Shown here in pieces: positions 8,836 to 16,711 of a DNA stretch of 64,000 nucleotides. Every line of letters starts with the position of its first letter. Position 1 is the first letter of the stretch. The stretch lies in contig CAJBYO010000005.1 in NCBI GenBank assembly GCA_903959905.1, forward strand, positions 212,674-276,673. The letters run 5' to 3'. Below the pieces are notes generated by a model that was given only the letters and a program-made list of their open reading frames with translations, was not told the origin of the DNA and did no database searches. This DNA comes from an uncultured Bacteroidales bacterium (GTDB lineage Bacteria; Bacteroidota; Bacteroidia; Bacteroidales; FEN-979). A program made the position numbers and the translations under genes.

Positions 8836-9882
8836 TCAGAGTTCCCCGTAAATGCTGATCTGCTCAAACTCCTCCCTGTCAACGATCATGTCCCAGGCAT
8901 ACCGGATGAACATTTTTCCAACATCATAACTGGCAAACGGTTTTACTTTTTCTCCCATTGCCAGGTTGACAAGTGCTTCAGGGATATTCTGCCCAACGCC
9001 AACAGCAAGGTAAATCCAGGCTGGAAGGCGCGGGTTGATTTCAAGGAGGTACAGTTCACCGTCTTTGTTTTTCATAAGTTCCAGTTCAAAACCCCCGCGC
9101 CATTTGGTATTCTTCAGGAACTTCCTGGTCATTTCGAGCATTTTCTCATCGGAAATTGAAATGCCGCCCCAGGCTTTTCCCTTGTCGGTGATGTACTGTT
9201 TTCGCATGGGAACAGCTGCCATGGTATTTCCATTGCCGTCGCCCAACCCGGTCACATTGAATTCGGTACCATGGATGAACTCCTGGATGATGATCGGTAG
9301 TCCCCATTTCGCGCTGATCTTGTTGAAATAACTCTTCACCTGTTCAATGCTGTAGGCGATGGAGGCATCGTAAAATTTTCCCTTGACGATCATCGGAAAA
9401 GAGAACTCCGACGGAAGGCTGTGTACCGTATTCAGGTCATAGATCACTTTGCTCTTCGGTACATTGATCCCGTATTTCTTGCCGAAATCATTGAGGTTTA
9501 CTTTGTGACGTTCCTCAAACTGGTGCAGGGTGGGTAAAAACATGTGAATACCCATTGATTTGAGTTTCTGTTCCAGTTTAATAAACGGATAGAGTTCGGC
9601 ATCAAAGTTCGGGATGATCACATCCAGCTTTTCCTTGTCGTGGATGTACTCAAGACGGGCCAGCAGCGTATCTACCCCTGCCCCGGGATAGGGGATGGAG
9701 TAGGTGCGGTCGACAATATCGTGCATGTAGATGCCGGGTTCCAGCGATTCATAGGAAAGCCCGATGATGCGGACATCAAAAGAGCTGGCTTCCCGCAGAG
9801 CCCTGATCACCGAAACACCGGGTCCCGGCGAATCGATGGCATTCAGCCCGGTGACACCTATATTAAGCGTTCGTTTTTTCAT
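8836..9882 (-). CDS. ATP-grasp domain ligase
   Basis: 348 residues from the ATG at 9882; a longer frame to 10008 would lie wholly inside the upstream PqqD-like gene and is rejected. The N-terminal GVTGLNAIDSPGPG and NFDAELYPF resemble the carbamoyl-phosphate-synthase-like ATP-grasp group; the ATP-grasp core has the nucleotide lysine in MIVKGKFYDAS, a GTEFNVTG strand and the metal-binding EINPRLPAW. Such enzymes join a carboxylate to an amine through an acyl phosphate. The gene overlaps the PqqD-like gene by 20 bases, so the two products are probably made together. The likely job is ligation of an amino acid or peptide handed over by the PqqD-like protein; this is inference. Confidence 0.88.
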   Translation of the reverse strand: MKKRTLNIGVTGLNAIDSPGPGVSVIRALREASSFDVRIIGLSYESLEPGIYMHDIVDRTYSIPYPGAGVDTLLARLEYIHDKEKLDVIIPNFDAELYPFIKLEQKLKSMGIHMFLPTLHQFEERHKVNLNDFGKKYGINVPKSKVIYDLNTVHSLPSEFSFPMIVKGKFYDASIAYSIEQVKSYFNKISAKWGLPIIIQEFIHGTEFNVTGLGDGNGNTMAAVPMRKQYITDKGKAWGGISISDEKMLEMTRKFLKNTKWRGGFELELMKNKDGELYLLEINPRLPAWIYLAVGVGQNIPEALVNLAMGEKVKPFASYDVGKMFIRYAWDMIVDREEFEQISIYGEL

Positions 9883-10123
9883 TTCGTTCCAGGAGGTTAT
9901 GATGTTCAAGGATTCCGATAAAATCGGTATAGTCTTTCTCAAAAGTGGCCTTGTCTGTAGAGTATTTGTCAAGGATCGCCAGGCTGATCTGATCCTGGGA
10001 TTTCTCATCCCTGATCAGGTTGAGGATTTCTATTCCGATCGGATTCACTGAGAATGATTCACCGGTTACCGGGTTGAAAAGCAAACCGGCTTCACTGATG
10101 GCAACATTTTTTTGTAGTTTCAT
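9863..10123 (-). CDS. PqqD-like peptide-recognition protein
   Basis: 86 residues with the layout of a stand-alone RiPP recognition element of the PqqD family: a short beta-hairpin (AISEAGLLFNPVTGESFSVN), the typical NPIGIEILNLI helix, then DQISLAILDKYSTDKATFEKDYTDFIGILEHHNLL, which is the winged helix seen in PqqD and lasso B1 proteins. PqqD proteins hold the leader of a precursor peptide for a partner enzyme. It starts the leftward cluster and overlaps the ATP-grasp gene. No separate precursor peptide gene was found beside it; the decarboxylase N-terminus carries the matching leader motif instead. Family call good, partner inferred. Confidence 0.82.
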   Translation of the reverse strand: MKLQKNVAISEAGLLFNPVTGESFSVNPIGIEILNLIRDEKSQDQISLAILDKYSTDKATFEKDYTDFIGILEHHNLLERNEKTNA

Positions 10124-10432
10124 TTTTTTATCATTTTGCAGAGACGCACCGTAGCGTCTCCACGGTTTGTTTTTAATAATGCAATATTACAACAGTGCCG
10201 CCTCCACAGTGTTACGAAATTATAAAAACCTTGTATAAAATTTTATATTTCATGAAGTTTGAACGCATTTGATGGATCACGGTCATTGCCCGGGTTAATA
10301 AAACATTGGATACCCAATGCAGCGTTTTCCTGCAAATTTATTGAACAAATATGTTTTGGTGCTGACATTCAGATTGTAACATTGACAAGTTTGCATATTA
10401 GTAATCAGTTAACAGGGCCAGAGACTGGTAAT
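10124..10432. other. intergenic region upstream of the PqqD-like gene
   Basis: 309 bases between the PqqD-like start and the end of the HMA-AraC gene. It holds the GAGACGC hairpin at 10141-10160, a minor hairpin CATTGG/CCAATG at 10304-10319, and AT-rich sequence near 10215-10250 in which only imperfect -7 elements are seen on the minus strand. I see no convincing gene. Confidence 0.6.
10141..10160. repeat. GAGACGC hairpin in the leader of the PqqD operon
   Basis: GAGACGC (10141-10147) and GCGTCTC (10154-10160) form a perfect 7-bp stem with a 6-base loop, 17 bases before the PqqD-like ATG. A longer palindrome of the same family lies at 26165-26188. It could be a dispersed repeat or a translation-affecting hairpin. 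Confidence 0.7.
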
Positions 10433-11029
10433 CTACTCTAACTGGTCAATGCCTTTCCGCAGTTGAAAAGGATTGGCCTTGTAATCTGTTACGGAAATGC
10501 CGGTGACCGACCGGAATTGTGTGGAAAGGTATTGCACACTGCTGTAACCCATCATGTAAGCAATCTCACTGAGTGTAAGGTCCCCGTACTCGATAAGTTC
10601 TTTAACCTTCTCAATTTTTTGATGAATGGTGAATTTTTCAAGGGTATTTGGTTCATGTTTTGAAAAAAGGGTTGAGATATAGGGATAAGACATTCCGAAC
10701 CTTTCCACCAGGTAATCGGAGTTACGCACCATCGCATTGTAGGTGGAGTTGTGCACCAGGTCGATCACAGCCTGTTTGATTTGTTCAACGATCATCTTTT
10801 CCTTGTCAACAATGATCTCAAATCCATAGCCTTCCAGAATTCCTTCAATCCTTTTCCAGGGCACTTTTTTCGGATCATGGGCAAGGGTGATGGTGCCGAG
10901 TTTTATGTCGATGATCTCGATTCCTTCCATGGTGAACTCCTTGCGCAAAAGATGCACACAACAACTGCAGGTCATATTCTTGACATGGAATGTCCTGACT
11001 GGCTGTTTTGTTTTTTGCTTTACCGGCAT
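10433..11029 (-). CDS. HMA-domain/AraC-type transcription regulator
   Basis: 198 residues. The first 75 are a heavy-metal-associated ferredoxin-like domain with C21, C23 and C24 in HVKNMTCSCCVHLL; the last 100 are an AraC helix-turn-helix pair (DLTLSEIAYMMGYSSVQYLSTQF). It should sense a soft metal such as copper and bind DNA. HMA-AraC fusions are known in Bacteroidota, usually beside metal pumps. Here it starts only 3 bases after the rodA stop and no metal transporter is adjacent, which is odd. Function as a regulator is confident; the metal and targets are not known. Confidence 0.85.
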   Translation of the reverse strand: MPVKQKTKQPVRTFHVKNMTCSCCVHLLRKEFTMEGIEIIDIKLGTITLAHDPKKVPWKRIEGILEGYGFEIIVDKEKMIVEQIKQAVIDLVHNSTYNAMVRNSDYLVERFGMSYPYISTLFSKHEPNTLEKFTIHQKIEKVKELIEYGDLTLSEIAYMMGYSSVQYLSTQFRSVTGISVTDYKANPFQLRKGIDQLE

Positions 11030-11032
11030 GGA

Positions 11033-12292
11033 TCAAACGAGTTCATAGCGATAGGAGTCCTGGCGGATAAAAATAAACAATAAAACCGTAAACGCCCATA
11101 AAGAAGATCCACCGTAACTCACATACGGAAGCGGGATCCCGATTACTGGCACAAGCCCCAATGTCATCCCGATGTTGATGGCGAAGTGAAAAAACAGGAT
11201 GGAAGCCACGCCATATCCGTAAAACCGGCTGAACCGCGATCGCTGTCGTTCAGCCATCAGGATGACGCGAATAAACAGGCTCATGTAGAGGATCAGCAGG
11301 ATGGCCGAACCAAGGAAACCCCATTCTTCTCCCACGGTACAAAAAATAAAGTCGGTACTTTGCTCGGGAACAAAGTTGTATTTTGTTTGTGTGCCCTGCA
11401 GGAATCCTTTCCCGAAGAACCTTCCGGAGCCGATGGCAATCAGCGACTGGTTTACGTTATACCCCGCACCCTTCAGGTCAACATCCTGCCCCAGCAGTAC
11501 ATGAATACGGTTCCTTTGATGCGGTTCCAGGATATGGTTAACACTGTAATCAACCGAGAACACAAACCCCACGGAACTCAGGAATATCGCGCTGATAAGC
11601 AGGATGGTTCGCATCTTCCTGTTGCTGAAAAAATAAACACCCCCGGCTACCAGCAGCAATATAGCCACAAGAATGAGTTTGGAGACAACCAGCGCCAGGA
11701 TGCCCAGCACCGGGAGAACAATGAATGCAAGGGGGATCAGCCCGGTAAGCCCGGCCCGGTAAAGAACGATCACCAGTGCCAGGAATACGATGGCTGAGCC
11801 CGTATCGTGTTGCAGTAAAACAACCACTGCGGGGACGAGGATGATGGCTGAGGCAATCGCAACGCTCCGGAATTTGGCAATGCTTACATCCAGTGTGCCA
11901 AGGTATTTGGCCAGTGCCAGCACAGTAGCCATCTTGGCAAATTCAGCCGGTTGAATTCCAAAACCGCCAATGGCAAACCACCCTTTTGATCCTGCAACCT
12001 CCCGGCCTGAAAAAATAACAACTACAAGCATAAAAAGGAAGAAACCGTAAATAAACCAGGCAAACTGTGAAAAGAATTTCGGGTCAATGATCAGGATCCC
12101 GAGCGCCAGGAAAATGGCAGCAATAATGAAAATCATCTGCTTGCCATACTTTTGGGTAAGGTCAACAATGTGGTTGTGGCTTTCATTGTAAACGGCAGCA
12201 TAAATATTCAGCCATCCAATGAAGACCAGCGCCAGGTAGAGCCCTACCACCACCCAATCAATCCGGTAAAATATTCCCTTGTCCTCTCTCAC
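11033..12292 (-). CDS. rodA: rod shape-determining protein RodA (SEDS glycosyltransferase)
   Basis: 419 residues starting at a GTG (12292), with about ten membrane segments. SEDS features are present: GSKGWFAIGGFGIQPAEFAK, QHDTGSAIVFLAL, the large loop with GSGRFFGKGFLQGTQ and FIFCTVGEEWGF, and the terminal PYVSYGGSSL. It polymerises peptidoglycan glycan strands together with PBP2 during cell elongation. It overlaps mrdA by 35 bases, so the pair is coupled. mreB, mreC and mreD are not next to it. Confidence 0.95.
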   Translation of the reverse strand: MREDKGIFYRIDWVVVGLYLALVFIGWLNIYAAVYNESHNHIVDLTQKYGKQMIFIIAAIFLALGILIIDPKFFSQFAWFIYGFFLFMLVVVIFSGREVAGSKGWFAIGGFGIQPAEFAKMATVLALAKYLGTLDVSIAKFRSVAIASAIILVPAVVVLLQHDTGSAIVFLALVIVLYRAGLTGLIPLAFIVLPVLGILALVVSKLILVAILLLVAGGVYFFSNRKMRTILLISAIFLSSVGFVFSVDYSVNHILEPHQRNRIHVLLGQDVDLKGAGYNVNQSLIAIGSGRFFGKGFLQGTQTKYNFVPEQSTDFIFCTVGEEWGFLGSAILLILYMSLFIRVILMAERQRSRFSRFYGYGVASILFFHFAINIGMTLGLVPVIGIPLPYVSYGGSSLWAFTVLLFIFIRQDSYRYELV

Positions 12293-14123
12293 TTTCAGGT
12301 TGTTTTCCGTTTATAAGATTCCCACTGATCATACGCTCTTCAAGATCTTTTCGTTTGACAGATTTGTTGAGGTATTTTTCGATCATTAAACTGGCGATGG
12401 GGGCGGCCCACAATGCGCCGGTTCCCGAATTTTCCACCACAACTGATATGGCGATTTTAGTATTTTGCCTTGGGGCGAAGGCGATAAAGAGCGAATGGTT
12501 CTTGCCGTGGGGGTTCTGTGCTGTTCCTGTTTTCCCGCACATCTCTATGCTGTCAATTTTAGCACCTCTGCCGGTGCCGCCGGTGACAACATTCGCCATC
12601 CCTTCAATGACCACATCAAAATACCGGGGATCAACCATCACATGGCGTTTGGTGCTGTATGCCTTGTTGAGACTGTCTTTCCGACCAATTGCCCGTATGA
12701 TGTGCGGTGTGTAGAACCAGCCCCTGTTGGATATCAGGGCCACCTGGTTTGCAAGTTGCATGGGTGTGATGCCGATTTCTCCCTGGCCGATGGCCAATGA
12801 AATGATGGTCATTGCACGCCATCGGTTCACACCATGGTAACGGTCGTAATAGGAGGGTGTTGGAATATTCCCGTTCAGTTCGCCCGGGATGTCGACCCCC
12901 AGCTTTTTCCCAAAACCAAAGCTCATCACCTCCTTACGCCAGGTTTCGTAAGCCTGGCGGGTGTTCAGATACGATTTCTTGTCAATAATTGACTTGAAAA
13001 CCCTGCAGAAATAGGCGTTGCATGAAGTCTGGATGGCCCCGATGAGATCAAGCGGTGAGGGATGCGGATGGCATCCAACTTTTTTGCCGTTCCCAAGCGA
13101 AAAACCACCCCCGCAGCCATACCGGGTATCAGGGAAAAGAACCCCCTCCTGCTGGCCTACCAGTGCATCCACCAGTTTGAATGTTGAACCGGGAGGGTAC
13201 ATGGCCATCAGCGCACGGTTGAACAGGGGAACATATACCGTGTCCTGCAGCAGTTTTGTGTAGTTCTTCTTCCTTATGTTGCCTGCCAGCAGGTTCGGGT
13301 CGTACGACGGACTGGTTACGATGCACAGGATCTCCCCGGTTTGCGGTTCAATGGCCACAATGCTGCCTTTTTTATTGGTCATGAGCAGTTCCCCGTATTC
13401 CTGCAATTCAGCATCAAGCGAAGAGTAGAGGTCTGTTCCGGCTACCGAGGTTGTATCGTATTTCCCTTCCCTGAAGCTGCCTTTATCCCGGTTAAGAACA
13501 TCAAACACCCTGATTTTCATGCCTTTTCTGCCCCGCAGAATGTCCTCATAGGATTTCTCAATCCCGTTGATGCCGATATAGTCGCCGGAACGGTAATAGG
13601 GATTCTTTTCAATCACATCCGGGCCGGCCTCGCCGATGTATCCGAATGCATGGGCGGCAACCGGATAGGTATATTTTCTCAAGGTACGCGGCTGCACATA
13701 AAATCCGGGGAACAGGAAGAGCTTCTCCTCCAGGAATCCGTAACTGTCGCGGGTTATCTGCGCTTCAAAAATGGAGGGACGGTAAGGTGAATAATTCCTG
13801 GCTTTCTGCAACCGGTTGATAAATTCCTGTTTGTCGATCCCGATCAGGTGGCAAAGTGCCATCGTGTCGGGGTTCTTCACCTGCCGGGGGATCACCATCA
13901 GGTCGTAGGCTGCTTCATTGTAAACAAGCAGTTTGCCGTTGCGGTCAAAAACAAGCCCGCGGGCAGGGTACTGGGTCACATACCGCAGTACATTGTTGTT
14001 GGCGGAAAGAATGTATTTGTCAACCAGGATCTGGACATAAAACAACCTGGCCAGGAAGAAAAGGCCGATCAGCAGGAAAAACCCGATGATGATGTATTTC
14101 CGGTCGGCGTAAATCCTCTCCAT
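12258..14123 (-). CDS. mrdA: penicillin-binding protein 2 (class B transpeptidase)
   Basis: 621 residues, one N-terminal membrane anchor (about 11-30), a dimerisation/pedestal domain, then the transpeptidase domain with S313-T-F-K316 (PPGSTFK), S367-C-N369 and K531-T-G533 (KTGTAQ). This is the full active-site set. It cross-links peptidoglycan in the elongasome with RodA, whose gene follows and overlaps. The gene starts 6 bases after the stop of the lipoprotein gene. In many Bacteroidota mreCD precede mrdA; here a lipoprotein takes that position. Confidence 0.96.
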   Translation of the reverse strand: MERIYADRKYIIIGFFLLIGLFFLARLFYVQILVDKYILSANNNVLRYVTQYPARGLVFDRNGKLLVYNEAAYDLMVIPRQVKNPDTMALCHLIGIDKQEFINRLQKARNYSPYRPSIFEAQITRDSYGFLEEKLFLFPGFYVQPRTLRKYTYPVAAHAFGYIGEAGPDVIEKNPYYRSGDYIGINGIEKSYEDILRGRKGMKIRVFDVLNRDKGSFREGKYDTTSVAGTDLYSSLDAELQEYGELLMTNKKGSIVAIEPQTGEILCIVTSPSYDPNLLAGNIRKKNYTKLLQDTVYVPLFNRALMAMYPPGSTFKLVDALVGQQEGVLFPDTRYGCGGGFSLGNGKKVGCHPHPSPLDLIGAIQTSCNAYFCRVFKSIIDKKSYLNTRQAYETWRKEVMSFGFGKKLGVDIPGELNGNIPTPSYYDRYHGVNRWRAMTIISLAIGQGEIGITPMQLANQVALISNRGWFYTPHIIRAIGRKDSLNKAYSTKRHVMVDPRYFDVVIEGMANVVTGGTGRGAKIDSIEMCGKTGTAQNPHGKNHSLFIAFAPRQNTKIAISVVVENSGTGALWAAPIASLMIEKYLNKSVKRKDLEERMISGNLINGKQPESERGQGNILPD

Positions 14124-14129
14124 TCGCCG

Positions 14130-14657
14130 TTAATGTCTTCTGAGAATGATGGGAGGCGTGGAATCAACGTTGCTCTTGTTCAGCGCCCTGTCATAGATGA
14201 AGAATTTAAATTTGACAGTGTCGTGCAGCGGCATTGGATTCAGAAGCAAAGTGTCAACAATGATCCCTTTGATAGATTTGTTGACATCATACGGGGTAAG
14301 GTAAGGGATCCGGGCATTGTAGGAAGGATCAAGGTCAACTTTCACAAATTGCCCGTTCTGCATTTCGTAATAATCAATGATGTAATTGTAATAATAGTTA
14401 CCGGCAGTATCAAAAGGGGGTGCAGTCTGATCCTGCCTCAACCCGATGTCACCATTCCCATCCTTGAATGAAATGGTAAGAAACCCTCTTTTGGCGTAAA
14501 GCCCCGAATCAAATTCGGCGGTGAAGCTCTGAAATGCAATTTCAGGGATATCGGGATATTTTTCCTGTTTCATGCATGACGACAGCATGATGAACAGACC
14601 AATCATGGCAATTGAAAAATGAGAGGGAAAACACTTTGTGCGGCGATAAAACATCAT
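14130..14657 (-). CDS. lipoprotein of unknown function upstream of mrdA
   Basis: 175 residues. A lipoprotein signal (IGLFIMLSSC, lipid Cys at about 28) follows a basic n-region. The mature part has strands typical of Bacteroidota surface lipoproteins (FKDGNGDIGLRQDQTAP), resembling small calcium- or fold-stabilised beta domains; I do not recognise the family well. It is 6 bases from mrdA and probably cotranscribed with it, so a role in the cell envelope is possible. A start at 14606 would leave a shorter signal and is less likely. Confidence 0.75.
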   Translation of the reverse strand: MMFYRRTKCFPSHFSIAMIGLFIMLSSCMKQEKYPDIPEIAFQSFTAEFDSGLYAKRGFLTISFKDGNGDIGLRQDQTAPPFDTAGNYYYNYIIDYYEMQNGQFVKVDLDPSYNARIPYLTPYDVNKSIKGIIVDTLLLNPMPLHDTVKFKFFIYDRALNKSNVDSTPPIILRRH

Positions 14658-14678
14658 TACCGGTTCGATCTTTATTCA

Positions 14679-14703
14679 GTACCTTTACAGGCTGTAAAAG
14701 TAC
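14679..14703. promoter_or_regulatory. palindrome with overlapping divergent -7 elements
   Basis: GTACCTTTACAG, one central G, then CTGTAAAAGTAC: a 25-base palindrome with one mismatch. It contains TACCTTTA on the plus strand (14680-14687) and TACTTTTA on the minus strand (14695-14702), both one base off TAnnTTTG. It lies between the lipoprotein/mrdA operon and the luxE-like operon and could serve both. Confidence 0.4.
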
Positions 14704-14780
14704 AAAAAAAAGTGGTGGGGAAGCAGGTCGACATGCAAACAGGGGTGGACGGAAGCAAATATCTGTAAAAAGTTATTTAC

Positions 14781-15758
14781 ATGGAATCAAGAGATAAAAT
14801 ATTCGGAATAAAGTCGGAGCGGGAGTTTACCGTTTTTGCGCTGGAATTGTTCAGGGATCAGTACGCCCGCAACGCAGTGTATCATGAATTCGTAGATGCA
14901 CGCAAAGTGGCCCCGGCCGGGGTGACCCGTTTGGAGGACATTCCTTTCCTTCCCATTGAATTTTTTAAAACACATGATGTGGTATGTGGCAACATGCCAC
15001 CGCAGGCTGTTTTTCGCAGCAGCGGAACCACCGGGATGGTGCGCAGCCGGCACCTGGTTACCGACCTGGGGATGTACCGCCGGTCGTTTATCCGGGGTTT
15101 TGAACTCATTTACGGTGATCCGGCCGACGTGCAGTTTCTTGCACTAACACCTACACCCGAACAGGCGCCCGACTCATCACTGGTTTACATGATCGAGAAA
15201 CTGATGGACCTGAGCAGCAGCCCGGAAAACGGGTTTTTCCTGGCCAACCACACCGGGCTGAGCGCCCGTTTGAGTCAGCGGAGGGCACGCAACAAAAAGA
15301 TGGTTTTAATCGGGCTTACCTATGCGCTTGTTGACTTCGCCACAAAATATCCGGGCGACTATTCCCCGCTTATCGTGATTGAGACCGGCGGGATGAAAGG
15401 ACACCGGACCGAGATCACGCGCGATGAGTTGCATTCCTTGCTATGCCCTGCTTTTGGGCTCGACCAGGTCCATTCAGAATATGGCATGACGGAACTGTTG
15501 TCGCAGGCATGGTCGCAGGGAGAGGGACGTTTTTCAACACCGCCATGGATGAAGGTGCTCATCCGCGATCCGAATGATCCGCTGAGTTATCTCGGCCCAT
15601 CAGAAAACGGGGGTATCAACATCATTGACCTGGCAAACCAGGACTCCTGCAGTTTCATTGCCACACAGGATCTCGGACGCATGCATTATGACGGGCAGTT
15701 TGAGGTGCTTGGCCGGTTTGAGGCGTCGGATGTGAGGGGGTGCGGCCTGTTGATTTAA
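14781..15758 (+). CDS. LuxE/PaaK-like acyl-protein synthetase
   Basis: 325 residues of the ANL-type adenylating fold in its LuxE-like short form. Visible motifs are the phosphate loop FRSSGTTGMVRSRH at about 81-94, TPTPEQAPDSS, IETGGMKGHR and HSEYGMTELLSQ. LuxE activates a fatty acid and loads it on a protein; related Bacteroidota genes are often linked to lipid or polysaccharide assembly. Here it heads a small plus-strand group with a VF530-like protein and a DNA glycosylase, which does not explain its role. A PaaK-like coenzyme A ligase is the alternative. Confidence 0.85.
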   Translation: MESRDKIFGIKSEREFTVFALELFRDQYARNAVYHEFVDARKVAPAGVTRLEDIPFLPIEFFKTHDVVCGNMPPQAVFRSSGTTGMVRSRHLVTDLGMYRRSFIRGFELIYGDPADVQFLALTPTPEQAPDSSLVYMIEKLMDLSSSPENGFFLANHTGLSARLSQRRARNKKMVLIGLTYALVDFATKYPGDYSPLIVIETGGMKGHRTEITRDELHSLLCPAFGLDQVHSEYGMTELLSQAWSQGEGRFSTPPWMKVLIRDPNDPLSYLGPSENGGINIIDLANQDSCSFIATQDLGRMHYDGQFEVLGRFEASDVRGCGLLI

Positions 15759-15763
15759 TGACA

Positions 15764-15788
15764 AATTAAGAATGACGAATGACGAATG
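15764..15788. repeat. GAATGAC tandem repeat supplying a start codon
   Basis: The sequence AAGAATGACGAATGACGAATG spans the end of the gap after the luxE-like gene, and its last ATG (15779) is the start of the next gene. The same wording is in the repeats at 60980-61072 and 63094-63186. Confidence 0.65.
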
Positions 15789-15997
15789 GGCAGCCAAATA
15801 ACCCGCTGCATGGGAAAACGCTGGAGATGATCCTGGAGCACCTGTTAACCCTTTACAGGTGGGAAGATTTGTACAAGATGATCAGGATCAATTGTTTTTT
15901 TGAAAACCCGAGCATGAAGTCAAGCCTGACTTTCCTGCGAAAGACACCTTGGGCAAGGAAGAAGGTGGAAGACCTCTATATCTCAACCCTTAAGTAA
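15779..15997 (+). CDS. VF530-like (DUF2132) small protein
   Basis: 72 residues closely matching the VF530 family, a small helical DNA-binding protein: [16 protein letters not shown], the middle [16 protein letters not shown] and the end [15 protein letters not shown]. Function in the cell is not known. It starts in a short tandem repeat and its TAA directly abuts the ATG of the glycosylase gene (15998), so the two are cotranslated, consistent with a nucleic-acid role. Confidence 0.9.
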   Translation: MTNGQPNNPLHGKTLEMILEHLLTLYRWEDLYKMIRINCFFENPSMKSSLTFLRKTPWARKKVEDLYISTLK

Positions 15998-16711
15998 ATG
16001 ACAACATTCGCCGACCGGGTGATTGAATTCAATCAGCACCTTGATTTCCAGGAGAGTCTGCCTGAAGGCATTCAGGTCATGAACCCTTTTAAGGACAATG
16101 ACCAGACCATGCCGGGATCATCCGTTTTTTACCGGAAATACTACAGTGATCAGGATATTCGTTTCCTCATACTTGGTATAAATCCCGGGAGATTTGGCGC
16201 CGGGGTTACCGGAATTCCATTCACAGATCCGAAGAGGCTGATTGAGAAATGCAATCTTGAGTTTCACGGTGATTTGAAACATGAACCTTCATCTGTTTTT
16301 GTGTATGAGGTGGTTGACGCCTTTGGAGGGGCCGAAGCTTTTTACCGGAAGTTTTACATCAATTCGGTTTGTCCGCTGGGTTTTACTGCCACAGGGCCTA
16401 AGGGGAAGGAGTTGAATTTCAATTATTATGATAAGGCAGGCAAAGGGCCTGCCCTGTACCATCACCCCTCAATCTATAATTTCATTGTAGAGAATATTCA
16501 AAAACAGGTCGCAATGGGCGTCAGCACTGACCTGTGTTTCTGTTTTGGCAAGGGAAAGAATGAAAAATTTCTTCGCCGGCTGAATGATGAAAAGGGGTTC
16601 TTCAAAAAGATCATTGCCCTGGAACATCCCAGGTTCGTCATGCAGTACAGGGCCATGTCAAAGCAGGTGTATATTGAAAAATACCTGGAGGCTTTCATGG
16701 AGGCCCTGTAA
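15998..16711 (+). CDS. SMUG2-type uracil-DNA glycosylase family protein
   Basis: 237 residues with the uracil-DNA glycosylase signature of the SMUG2 group: motif 1 LGINPGRFGAGVTG (about 56-69), the NSVCPLGFT stretch, and motif 2 EHPRFVMQYR near residue 209. These proteins remove uracil or related damaged bases. The gene follows the VF530-like gene without a gap and converges on the SRAP gene, another DNA-damage protein, with a 17-base overlap of the 3' ends. Confidence 0.88.
   Translation: MTTFADRVIEFNQHLDFQESLPEGIQVMNPFKDNDQTMPGSSVFYRKYYSDQDIRFLILGINPGRFGAGVTGIPFTDPKRLIEKCNLEFHGDLKHEPSSVFVYEVVDAFGGAEAFYRKFYINSVCPLGFTATGPKGKELNFNYYDKAGKGPALYHHPSIYNFIVENIQKQVAMGVSTDLCFCFGKGKNEKFLRRLNDEKGFFKKIIALEHPRFVMQYRAMSKQVYIEKYLEAFMEAL

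Noticed and set aside
9863-10123. Short RiPP precursor peptide gene near the PqqD-like gene
   Set aside because: I looked in 10124-10432 and in the gaps downstream and saw no small frame with a YxxP leader other than the decarboxylase N-terminus.
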